6,554 nt of DNA from JBIQLO01 sp044464175 (lineage in GTDB: Bacteria; Planctomycetota; Phycisphaerae; Tepidisphaerales; Tepidisphaeraceae): the NCBI GenBank assembly GCA_044464175.1, contig JBIQLO010000211.1:1-6554 (forward strand). The letters are read 5' to 3'. Positions 1 through 6,178 of the stretch are shown piece after piece. Within the stretch, counting starts at the first letter, position 1; each line of letters begins with the position of its first letter. The notes below the pieces were generated by a model that searched no databases, was not told the DNA's origin, and worked only from the letters and a program-made list of their open reading frames with translations. The position numbers and the translations under genes are program-made.

Positions 1-2595
1 ACCCTGGGCCAGGATACGCCCGATGGGCAGTGGACCACCCGCGGCGGGACGAGCGACGGGACGCCCACCGGCGTCTACACCTTTCTGGAGGAGAAGCTGG
101 GGGTGCGCTGGCTGATGCCGGGGGAACTGGGGCGGGATGTGCCCCGGGCACAGGGGCTGGAGCTGGAGGAAACGGACCGCACGCACGTGCCGGCATTTTC
201 ATTCCGGCACGTGTCGCACCTGAGCGACGGGCAGGGAGCCGCGCAGCGCCGGGCGATCGCGACCTGGATGGACCGGCAGCGGCTGGGGTCGGAATGGAAC
301 CTGCAGTACAACCACAACATGCTGCGGGGGCTGACGGATGGGCGGAGTTTGAATATGCGCTCGCCGGAATTTCAGCAGCTGTACAAGGAGCATCCGGAGT
401 GGTTCGCCATGGACGCCAAGGGGAATCGACCGATGCCGACGCGGGTCTTTAGCAAGCTGGAGACCACCAACCCGCAGTTGGTGGCCTATTTTGCGCAGCG
501 GGCGATTGAGACGTTGAAGGGGTCGAAGCGGCCGGGGATGTTCTCCCTCTCCCCCAGCGACGGGCGGGGGTGGAGCCAGAGCCCCCAGAGCAAGGCGCTG
601 TATGATCCCAGCCCCTCAACCCTGTTCGATCCCGAAGCGCCGGCGGGGCTGCCGGGGATGTCGTCGCTGGTGCTTAAGTGGTATCACGACATCGCGCAGA
701 TCGTGGCAAGGGAGTATCCCCAGGGGCGGCTGGGGGGATACATCTACGCCGACTATGTCTACCCTCCCACCAAGTTCACGATGAAGCTGCCGGACAACTT
801 CACGCCGGTGATCTGCGGTATCGGGGAATATGGATATGGCCTCTACCGCAAGGACAACCAGGAGCGCTACAACTACGTCATGGATGCCTGGGCCAAGGTT
901 GCGCCCAAGAACTGGTTTTACTATGGGCTGCCCAACCAGATGCTCAGGCAGTTTGAGCCGGAGATCGGCGCGGCCAACTTCCCCGGCAGCACCGCCGTGG
1001 TCACGCCGGCCGCGCCGGAGATTCTCAACTTCGTCTGGGACAATTTCCGCCGCAATCGGATGAAGGGCGCCAATCTTTATGGCGTCCCCTCCTGGAGCAA
1101 CGCGGCGATGGCCAATTACATGCTGGCCCAGATGATGTGGAATCCGAAGCTGGATGCCTACGAAGTCCAGAAGGATTGGCTCAACCGGGCCTACGGGCCG
1201 GAGGCCGGGGGTGACATGCTGGCGTTCTATCAGAAGCTGGATGGGTGGTTCGGCGACTATTACCGAAGCCACGCCGGATTGAGCTATAAACTCACCAGCG
1301 GCATGCTCAAGGACATCTATGCCGCGCATTACGGGGATCTGGAAGCGCTCTATCTGCGGGCAGAGTCGCGGAAAAAGACCGAGGCGCAGGGGCGGCGGCT
1401 GGCGCTGATCGGGGACAACCTCTCGGTGCTTCAGTGGCGGCTGCGCAATGGCGGCTTCTGGCCGGCGGGTTTGACCTCCAGGCTGCGCAAAGATGACAAG
1501 GCGGTGATCGCGCTGCTGGAGACCTCCACCGACGGATTTGACCTGTTTCCCGGGATCGTCAGCGGGCGGCTCAGCAACGACAACCGGATGGCCGTGCGCC
1601 GGGCCGTCGAGGCGATGGAGGAGGTGAAGGTGAAACTGGTGGAGGCGCCTGCGCCGGCCGAGGCGGGGGAGATGCCGCCGCTGGATGAGAACGTCTTTGT
1701 GCTCTATGCCTCCCAGGATGGTCCGGTGCGGATCGTGCCGAAGCTGGTGGTGCACGGGGCGTATTTCGCCACGTATGTGATCGCGGAGAATTACGGGGCG
1801 GTCTTCAGCGACGGGCCGGGCGTGGTGGCCTCGGGCGTGCTCAGCGCCGATGCCCCCATCACCTTCAATACCAGGGCGAACCAGGCCTATTATCTCTACC
1901 TGCCCCCCCGCAAGCCGGTGCGGTATCAGTTGAACATCGAGAACGCGGCCGTGGCGGAGGCGGGATTCAAGAACGGCACGATGACCCTTTACGGGAACAG
2001 CGCGCCGGTTCACATCTATTATCAGCTCGGCGATGCGCCGATCGGGATTTTTGAGCACGCCCGGACCGTCACGCTGCAAAGGCCGTTCAGCGCGGCGTCG
2101 GCCAAGGCGGGCCTCGTGAAGCGCGGGCGGTATGAGGATGTCCAGATCGTGACCAGCCTCGATGAGGGATGGCGCTTCAGCCCCGACCCGAAGGATGAGC
2201 TTCTGAAGCGCGGCGTCACCGGCGATCAGTTCGATGACAGCGCCTGGAAGACGATCAGCGCCCTGAACTGGTGGCAGACCCAGGGATTCGCCGACTACCA
2301 CGGGCCGGCCTGGTATCGCATCCAGTTCAAGGCGGACGCGCTCAAGCCGGAGCACACGGCCCTTTTCTATTTCGGGGCGATTGACGGCAACGCCCAGGTG
2401 TATCTCAACGGGGAAAAGATCAAGGAGCACACGCTGGGCCCGGACTTCGCCGGATGGAACAAGGCGTTCTTCGCGATGAGCAGGCATCTGAAGGCGGGCA
2501 CGAACACGCTGGCGGTGCGGGTGGTGAGCAAGAACGACCGGACCAACAGCGGCATCTTCAAGGGCGTCAGCCTGTTGACGGGCAAGCGCAAATGA
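1..2595 (+). CDS. DUF4838 domain protein, 5'-truncated (probable carbohydrate-active enzyme)
   Basis: The frame is open from base 1 to the TGA at 2593-2595, giving 864 residues. The true start lies upstream of the window. The first residues contain GVYTFLEEKLGVRWLMPGE, the hallmark junction between the small alpha/beta N-terminal domain (shared by GH20 and GH67 enzymes) and DUF4838. Typical DUF4838 signatures follow: HPEWFAMDAKGNR (about residues 132-144), a SPSDGRGWSQSPQS segment (about 183-196) where many relatives carry a 'DG..C.C..C' motif, and NYMLAQMMWNPKLD with RAYGPEAGG (about 371-404) closing the barrel-like domain. A beta-rich segment (about 560-700) comes next. The tail (about 720-860) has DEGWRF, FDDSAWK, PAWYRIQF, VYLNGEKI and AGTNTLAVRV, as in GH2-type galactose-binding domains. 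Family members are thought to act on glycans, but the reaction is not established, and I cannot name a substrate. Export is likely, but the N-terminus is absent. The next gene starts 81 bases downstream on the same strand, so co-transcription is plausible. The family call is strong; the enzymatic role is inference. Confidence 0.88.
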   Translation, partial: TLGQDTPDGQWTTRGGTSDGTPTGVYTFLEEKLGVRWLMPGELGRDVPRAQGLELEETDRTHVPAFSFRHVSHLSDGQGAAQRRAIATWMDRQRLGSEWNLQYNHNMLRGLTDGRSLNMRSPEFQQLYKEHPEWFAMDAKGNRPMPTRVFSKLETTNPQLVAYFAQRAIETLKGSKRPGMFSLSPSDGRGWSQSPQSKALYDPSPSTLFDPEAPAGLPGMSSLVLKWYHDIAQIVAREYPQGRLGGYIYADYVYPPTKFTMKLPDNFTPVICGIGEYGYGLYRKDNQERYNYVMDAWAKVAPKNWFYYGLPNQMLRQFEPEIGAANFPGSTAVVTPAAPEILNFVWDNFRRNRMKGANLYGVPSWSNAAMANYMLAQMMWNPKLDAYEVQKDWLNRAYGPEAGGDMLAFYQKLDGWFGDYYRSHAGLSYKLTSGMLKDIYAAHYGDLEALYLRAESRKKTEAQGRRLALIGDNLSVLQWRLRNGGFWPAGLTSRLRKDDKAVIALLETSTDGFDLFPGIVSGRLSNDNRMAVRRAVEAMEEVKVKLVEAPAPAEAGEMPPLDENVFVLYASQDGPVRIVPKLVVHGAYFATYVIAENYGAVFSDGPGVVASGVLSADAPITFNTRANQAYYLYLPPRKPVRYQLNIENAAVAEAGFKNGTMTLYGNSAPVHIYYQLGDAPIGIFEHARTVTLQRPFSAASAKAGLVKRGRYEDVQIVTSLDEGWRFSPDPKDELLKRGVTGDQFDDSAWKTISALNWWQTQGFADYHGPAWYRIQFKADALKPEHTALFYFGAIDGNAQVYLNGEKIKEHTLGPDFAGWNKAFFAMSRHLKAGTNTLAVRVVSKNDRTNSGIFKGVSLLTGKRK

Positions 2596-2598
2596 GGA

Positions 2599-2653
2599 CC
2601 GGACGGCCGCTTGTCCGGATGGGCCTGTTGGATTACTGTAACAGACCGTCCGG
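2599..2653 (+). promoter_or_regulatory. Alternative stem-loops in the gap before the propeller lipoprotein gene
   Basis: CCGGAC at 2599-2604 can pair with GTCCGG at 2613-2618 (6 bp, 8-base loop). Alternatively CCGGACGG at 2599-2606 can pair with CCGTCCGG at 2646-2653 (8 bp). The two pairings exclude each other because they share the same 5' arm. No T-run follows either one, so this is not an ordinary intrinsic terminator. It starts just after the DUF4838 stop and ends 11 bases before the ribosome binding site of the next gene. It could tune read-through or translation, or be chance pairing in G+C-rich DNA. Confidence 0.25.
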
Positions 2654-2663
2654 AGGGCCTGGT

Positions 2664-2668
2664 GGGAG
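2664..2668 (+). promoter_or_regulatory. Ribosome binding site of the propeller lipoprotein gene
   Basis: GGGAG lies 8 bases before the ATG at 2677. It supports that start over the in-frame TTG at 2611, and translation from 2677 yields a clean lipoprotein signal peptide. Confidence 0.6.
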
Positions 2669-2676
2669 AGCGGTCG

Positions 2677-4251
2677 ATGGATCAGATGAAGTTGCGTGCC
2701 GGTTTCGGACAGTTCGTCCTGGCGATGTGCCTGGCGGGAGCCTTCCTGCTGGGTGGCTGCGCCACCGGGCCCAGGCTGCTGTCGCGCGAGGACCAGAAGA
2801 CGATCGACCGGCAACTGGTGGAATATCCCAGCGGGTTCGACCTCAAGCCGTACATCACCCACCTGACAGCGCCCACCGCGATCTGCTTTGATAAGGAGGG
2901 GACGCTTTTCATCGCCGAAGGGGGCTTCAACGGCCAGGACCCGCACATCTATGCCTTCCGGATCGACGGCTCGCAGTTTGACATCTATCCCAAGGGGCGG
3001 CGGGTGCCGATCTTCGCCCCTGGCTTCCGCATTTACGGGCCCATCGGCGGCATGGCGGCGGCCAACGGGCATCTGTATGTCTCCCACCGCGACGATGCGG
3101 GGCTGGGGGTCATCACCGCCTTCGATTATGACGGGAGCCACCGCACCGTGGTGGCGGATTTGCCCGCCCAGGGGGACTACGGGGTGACGGATGTGGTGAT
3201 CAACCCGATCAACGGGCGGCTCTATTTCGGGGTGGGCACGGCCACCAACAGCGGCGTGGTCGGCATCGACAACTGGCGCCAGGGGTGGCTGCGGAAATAT
3301 CGCAATGTCTGCGACCAGTCCTATGTCGATCTGAAACTGCACGGGCGGCGGTTCGACACGCCCAATCCGTTCGCCGGCCTTTTTGGCGGCAAGGATGTGT
3401 CGGTGACGGCCCCCTTTCAGCCGTTTGGCCACAGCAACCAGACCACCATCCGCCGGGCGGCCAACGGCAAGCCCAATGGGGCGGTTTTCAGCATCGATCC
3501 CGGCGGGGGCGATCCGCGGGTGGAGGCGTTTGGCATTCACAATCCCCGGGGCCTGGCGTTCAACACCTACAACCGGCTATATATGACCAACACGGGTATG
3601 GAGCTGCGGGGCACCCGCCCGGTGAAGGATGATCCGGACGTGCTGCTGTGGGTGGTGCGCGACACCTGGTACGGCTGGCCGGACTACAGCGCGGACCTGC
3701 GCCCGATCAGCGAGCCGCAGTTTCAGCCGCCGCTGACGATGATCCTCAAGACCGGCTACCCGGACCTCTCGGCCCTGATCGACCATGAGGCCAGCGGGCT
3801 GCTGCGTCCCGACCGCAACACGCTGCTGGCGGCGGTCTTCGCCCCCTTGAGCGGGGCGGCCAAGTTCACCTTCGCCCCGTCGACGGCCCCCTGGACGCGC
3901 TTTCGGGACTGCGCGCTGGTGGCACTGAGCGGCGACCGGGCCCCCTTTGCCACGGGCGGGCCCGATGGGCTGAAGATGACCGCCCCCACCGGCTACAAGG
4001 TGGTGCGCGTGAACATGGACAACCGCAAGGTGGCCGATTTCATCCACAACACGCGCGACCTGCCCGGCCACGCCCTGGAGCCGTACGATCCGCAGGCCCT
4101 GGAACGCCCGATCGACGTCAAATACAACCCGGCGGACAACTGCCTCTACATCCTCGATTTCGGCCGGATGCGCATGCGCGGCGGCAGGATGGAGGTGGCC
4201 GAACACACGGGCAAGATTTACCGGCTGGTGCCGGTGGCGGAGCACAATTAA
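2677..4251 (+). CDS. Lipoprotein with glucose/sorbosone dehydrogenase-like beta-propeller
   Basis: This is a 524-residue protein starting at ATG 2677. The N-terminus has a charged stretch, a hydrophobic core (about residues 12-25) and the lipobox LLGGC with Cys28, so it should be lipid-anchored on the periplasmic side. The rest reads as a six-bladed propeller of the PQQ-dependent sugar dehydrogenase/sorbosone dehydrogenase superfamily. Blade-like strands include LTAPTAICFDKEGTLFIAEG (63-82), GGMAAANGHLYVSHRD (124-139), VTDVVINPINGRLYFGVG (170-187), GIHNPRGLAFNTYNRLYMTN (286-305), WYGWPDYS (331-338), GYKVVRV (439-445) and RPIDVKYNPADNCLYILDFG (477-496). The superfamily oxidises aldoses or related sugars with PQQ and passes the electrons on. 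No CxxCH haem motif is present, so no cytochrome domain is fused. The PQQ-site segment is altered: GIHNPRG here, against GHRNPQG in soluble glucose dehydrogenase as I recall it. It could therefore be a degenerate or binding-only propeller. It lies 81 bases after the DUF4838 gene, which suggests shared carbohydrate metabolism. The fold is likely; the activity is uncertain. Confidence 0.8.
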   Translation: MDQMKLRAGFGQFVLAMCLAGAFLLGGCATGPRLLSREDQKTIDRQLVEYPSGFDLKPYITHLTAPTAICFDKEGTLFIAEGGFNGQDPHIYAFRIDGSQFDIYPKGRRVPIFAPGFRIYGPIGGMAAANGHLYVSHRDDAGLGVITAFDYDGSHRTVVADLPAQGDYGVTDVVINPINGRLYFGVGTATNSGVVGIDNWRQGWLRKYRNVCDQSYVDLKLHGRRFDTPNPFAGLFGGKDVSVTAPFQPFGHSNQTTIRRAANGKPNGAVFSIDPGGGDPRVEAFGIHNPRGLAFNTYNRLYMTNTGMELRGTRPVKDDPDVLLWVVRDTWYGWPDYSADLRPISEPQFQPPLTMILKTGYPDLSALIDHEASGLLRPDRNTLLAAVFAPLSGAAKFTFAPSTAPWTRFRDCALVALSGDRAPFATGGPDGLKMTAPTGYKVVRVNMDNRKVADFIHNTRDLPGHALEPYDPQALERPIDVKYNPADNCLYILDFGRMRMRGGRMEVAEHTGKIYRLVPVAEHN

Positions 4252-4259
4252 AAGTTATA

Positions 4260-4342
4260 AATTAAGAATTATGAATTAAGAATGACCGGCTGGGAGACTG
4301 ATCCGTTTCGCATTTGAAATTCTTCATTCATAATTCGTAATT
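4260..4342. repeat. A+T-rich imperfect inverted repeat built of heptamers
   Basis: The arms 4260-4283 and 4319-4342 are inverted copies matching at 22 of 24 positions, around a 35-base spacer (4284-4318) of ordinary composition. Each arm is itself a degenerate tandem of 7-base units. The left arm reads AATTAAG, AATTATG, AATTAAG, AAT. The reverse complement of the right arm reads AATTACG, AATTATG, AATGAAG, AAT. The block is sharply A+T-rich against its surroundings and fills most of the gap between the propeller gene (stop at 4251) and the ribosome binding site of rsfS (4349). It could be a small dispersed intergenic repeat, a terminator for the upstream gene, or promoter DNA for rsfS. The structure is plain in the sequence; the role is unknown. 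Confidence 0.75.
4306..4334 (+). promoter_or_regulatory. Weak promoter candidate for rsfS
   Basis: CATAAT at 4329-4334 matches the -10 consensus at five of six bases. The region 17 bases upstream (TTTCGC, 4306-4311) is a poor -35. A transcript would begin near 4341, just before AGGAGG. The A+T-rich repeat produces such matches easily, so this is only a suggestion. Confidence 0.15.
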
Positions 4343-4348
4343 CTCTCC

Positions 4349-4354
4349 AGGAGG
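4349..4354 (+). promoter_or_regulatory. Perfect ribosome binding site in front of an ATC codon
   Basis: AGGAGG sits 5 bases before ATC at 4360. It is the strongest Shine-Dalgarno match in the window and lies immediately ahead of the rsfS frame, yet no ATG, GTG or TTG follows at a usable distance in that frame. It is the main evidence that rsfS translation begins at 4360. Confidence 0.7.
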
Positions 4355-4359
4355 TTTCC

Positions 4360-4749
4360 ATCGCCGCTCCATCTTCCGGCCATTCCTCGCGCCATGAGGC
4401 GCGGGTCATCCGCGATTTCGCCGTTGAGGTGGCCCGCCTGGCCTCGGCCACGCGCTGCCACGATGTGGTTGTGCTGGATGTGCGCGGCCTCTCGCCGGTG
4501 ACCGACTATTTCGTCCTGGCCACCGGCATCAGCCCGCGCCAGATGACCACGGTGATCAAAGAGGCGCAGGAACTGGGTGAGTCGATCGGCTTCGGCCCGG
4601 TGGGGCGGGCGGGGCAGGGCCAGGAGAGCTGGTTCCTGGTCGATTTCGTGCATGTGGTGCTGCATGTCTTCACCGGCGAGGCGCGGCTGTTCTACGACCT
4701 GGAGAGCCTCTGGGGCGATGCGCCGAAGGTGAAGTGGGAGGAGAAATAG
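4360..4749 (+). CDS. rsfS: Ribosomal silencing factor RsfS (Iojap/YbeB), probable ATC start
   Basis: RsfS binds ribosomal protein uL14 on the large subunit and blocks subunit joining, lowering translation when nutrients run short; it is cytosolic. The match is clear: DVVVLDVRGLSPVTDYFVLA (residues 35-54), the ATGISPRQM turn, a W-F-L-V-D stretch (91-95), HVVLHVFTGEARLFYDLE (98-115) and SLWGDAP near the end. The frame is open from 4318, and upstream residues such as RVIRDFAVEVARLASATR look like the family's first helix. The only conventional start, GTG at 4429, would cut that helix away. No ATG, GTG or TTG occurs earlier in frame, so the start assigned is ATC at 4360, 5 bases after a perfect AGGAGG, giving 129 residues, normal for the family. 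ATC may be a genuine rare start or a base error for ATG. nadD, a frequent partner of rsfS, is not adjacent; the flanking genes are sugar-related. The product is certain; the start is inferred. Confidence 0.93.
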   Translation: MAAPSSGHSSRHEARVIRDFAVEVARLASATRCHDVVVLDVRGLSPVTDYFVLATGISPRQMTTVIKEAQELGESIGFGPVGRAGQGQESWFLVDFVHVVLHVFTGEARLFYDLESLWGDAPKVKWEEK

Positions 4750-4791
4750 GATCGTTCCTGTTTGGACAGGGGGTTCATTGGGATGTTGAGA

Positions 4792-4864
4792 GGGACCGGC
4801 GTTTGCCGGTTCCCGGCGGCCGGTTGCCCCCGGGACGAGAGATCCCCGGCGAGGAGCAACCGGC
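4792..4864 (+). promoter_or_regulatory. Structured leader with competing stems before the oxidoreductase gene
   Basis: GGGACCGGC (4792-4800) pairs with GCCGGTTCCC (4805-4814) around a GTTT loop with one bulged base. GCCGGTTGC (4819-4827) pairs perfectly with GCAACCGGC (4856-4864), enclosing a smaller bulged stem of CCGGGA (4830-4835) with TCCCCGG (4843-4849). GCCGGTT occurs in both the first 3' arm (4805-4811) and the second 5' arm (4819-4825), so AACCGGC at 4858-4864 can pair with either. The last arm ends 4 bases before the GGAG of the next gene. No T-run follows. It might be an attenuator or translation-control element, or a terminator remnant; I do not recognise a known riboswitch. Confidence 0.35.
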
Positions 4865-4868
4865 AACT

Positions 4869-4872
4869 GGAG
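4869..4872 (+). promoter_or_regulatory. Ribosome binding site of the oxidoreductase gene
   Basis: GGAG lies 6 bases before the ATG at 4879. It favours this start over the in-frame TTG at 4762, whose extra 39 residues do not resemble the family and would place sequence ahead of the Rossmann strand. Confidence 0.6.
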
Positions 4873-4878
4873 ACTTGT

Positions 4879-6090
4879 ATGGTGCGTTTGGCTGTGATCG
4901 GATTGGGTGGACGGGGTTCGGGGCTGGTCAAAATGATGCTGAAGCTGGACCCGCAGGTCCAGCTGGCGGGCGTGGCCGACCCCAACGGTGAGGCGGTGGG
5001 CCGCAAGATCAAGGAGATGGGGCTGGAGAGCGAGCCGATCGCCCTCTACAAGGAGGCCGACGCGCTGCTGGCCCAGGCCGACCGGTACGATGCCCTGCTC
5101 ATCGCCACGCGCTGCCTGGACCATACGCCGCTGGCGGTCAAGGCGGCGGCCACGGGGCTGCCGCTGTTTCTGGAAAAGCCGGTCGCCATCAGCATGGAGC
5201 AACTGGCCGCGCTGGCCCAGGCGTTCAAGGGGCGGGAGGACTCGGTGATCGTCTCCTTCCCGCTGCGGTACACCCCGCTGTTCACGGCCGCGATGGAGGT
5301 GGTCAAGAGCGGGCGGCTGGGGATCATCAACCAGGTGCAGGCGTTCAACAACGTCTCCTACGGCGGGGTCTATTTCGGGCGCTGGTACCGCAATTACGAG
5401 GAGATGGGGGGGCTGTGGCTGCAGAAGGCGACCCACGACTTCGACTTCATCAACCTCCTGGCCGGGGCCGCGCCGGTGACGGTGGCGGCGATGACGACCC
5501 AGCGCGTCTTCGGCGGCGAGCTGCCGTTTGACCTCCACTGCGGCAAGTGCGACCTGGTCGAAAGCTGTGCTGAAAGTCCGCGGAACCAGATCCGGCGCAA
5601 CGACGCCGGGGGCGCTTCGCTGGTGGGGGAGGACCACCCCTGCCTCTTCAGCGCGGGGATCAAAAACCAGGATGCCGGCAGCGCCCTGATCCGCTACGCC
5701 AACGCCGTGCACGCCTCCTACGCCCAGAACTTCGTCACGCGCTTGAGCGCCCACACCCGCGGGGCGACCGTCACCGGCTACGAGGCGACGCTCAAATTCG
5801 ACTGGTACACCGACGAGGTGACGGTCACCGACCACCACCGCAACCGCGTGGACAGGATCGTCACCAAATCCTTCGAGGGGCACTCCGGCGGCGACAGCGT
5901 GCTGGTGCGGGATTTCCTGAACATGGTCCGCACGAAACAGCCGCCCCACGCGAACCTGAAGGCGGGGCTGCTGAGCGTGGCGATGTGCCTGGCGGCCCGG
6001 GAGTCGGCGATCCGCCAGAGCTTCGAGCGGGTCTCCCCGGCCTACGGCGGCGGCGAGCCCCTGCCGGCCGAAGCGCTGGCGTCGGCGTGA
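4879..6090 (+). CDS. Gfo/Idh/MocA family NAD(P)-dependent oxidoreductase
   Basis: This is a 403-residue cytosolic enzyme with no signal peptide. Family members oxidise or reduce hydroxyl groups on sugars, inositols and related compounds with NAD(P). The Rossmann fold opens with VRLAVIGLGGRGSG, with GxGxxG at Gly8-Gly10-Gly13. Asp34 in GVADPN sits after the second strand, where NAD-preferring enzymes carry an acidic residue. The family motif E99-K100-P101 (FLEKPVAIS) supplies the conserved lysine. KATHDFDF (183-190) carries the usual histidine, His186, in the substrate domain. A cysteine set follows: Cys221, Cys224, Cys230 and, 25 residues later, Cys255. This is an insertion seen in one subgroup of the family and possibly metal-binding. 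The C-terminus has SGGDSVLVRDFLNMVR, the usual closing element. Length is normal. The start at 4879 is set by GGAG at 4869-4872 and by the Rossmann strand beginning at residue 3. The gene lies 129 bases after rsfS behind a structured leader, so it may be separately controlled. The substrate cannot be deduced; a sugar or sugar acid fits the neighbours. Confidence 0.92.
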   Translation: MVRLAVIGLGGRGSGLVKMMLKLDPQVQLAGVADPNGEAVGRKIKEMGLESEPIALYKEADALLAQADRYDALLIATRCLDHTPLAVKAAATGLPLFLEKPVAISMEQLAALAQAFKGREDSVIVSFPLRYTPLFTAAMEVVKSGRLGIINQVQAFNNVSYGGVYFGRWYRNYEEMGGLWLQKATHDFDFINLLAGAAPVTVAAMTTQRVFGGELPFDLHCGKCDLVESCAESPRNQIRRNDAGGASLVGEDHPCLFSAGIKNQDAGSALIRYANAVHASYAQNFVTRLSAHTRGATVTGYEATLKFDWYTDEVTVTDHHRNRVDRIVTKSFEGHSGGDSVLVRDFLNMVRTKQPPHANLKAGLLSVAMCLAARESAIRQSFERVSPAYGGGEPLPAEALASA

Positions 6091-6111
6091 GGCGGCGACC
6101 TGAACCAGGAA

Positions 6112-6171
6112 GCGTGAAGCATGAAGACATGAAGCAGCGCATCGGCCGCCTCATGTCTTCATGGTTCACGC
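6112..6171. repeat. Large inverted repeat between convergent genes (possible two-way terminator)
   Basis: The arms 6112-6133 and 6150-6171 match as inverted copies at 20 of 22 positions with a 16-base loop. It begins 22 bases after the oxidoreductase stop and ends 7 bases before the stop of the reverse-strand gene, the position expected of a shared terminator. No T-run follows on either strand, so Rho-independent action by the classic mechanism is not assured. The left arm is also internally repetitive: GTGAAGC, ATGAAGAC, ATGAAGC. That resembles the heptamer build of the repeat at 4260-4342, though the base composition differs. Confidence 0.65.
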
Positions 6172-6178
6172 CTCAGTC

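Noticed and set aside
2625..2644. Dyad CTGTT...AACAG around TTACTGTAA as an operator
   Set aside because: Arms of only 4-5 bases with no promoter beside it; too weak to support a regulator site.
2611..2676. TTG start at 2611 extending the propeller lipoprotein by 22 residues
   Set aside because: The extension would bury the lipoprotein signal peptide and lacks a good ribosome binding site; ATG 2677 has both.
616..3540. A 974-codon open frame on the reverse strand across the first two genes
   Set aside because: It lies antisense to two well-supported genes. Its translation is low in complexity and rich in Arg, His, Pro and Gly, as expected for the shadow of G+C-rich codons, with no recognisable domain.
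4260..4342. CRISPR-like reading of the heptamer repeats
   Set aside because: The units are only 7 bases, contiguous without spacers, and arranged as an inverted pair.
4429..4431. GTG 4429 as the rsfS start
   Set aside because: It removes most of the first helix of the family and has only GTTGAG upstream, a poorer site than AGGAGG at 4349-4354. It remains the fallback if ATC cannot initiate.
4762..4878. TTG start at 4762 extending the oxidoreductase by 39 residues
   Set aside because: The extra residues do not resemble the family, and the stretch folds into stems ahead of a good site at ATG 4879.
4324..5949. A 541-codon open frame on the reverse strand opposite rsfS and the oxidoreductase
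   Set aside because: It is antisense to two clear families and runs across the gap between them. Its composition is that of a codon-bias shadow and no motif is visible.
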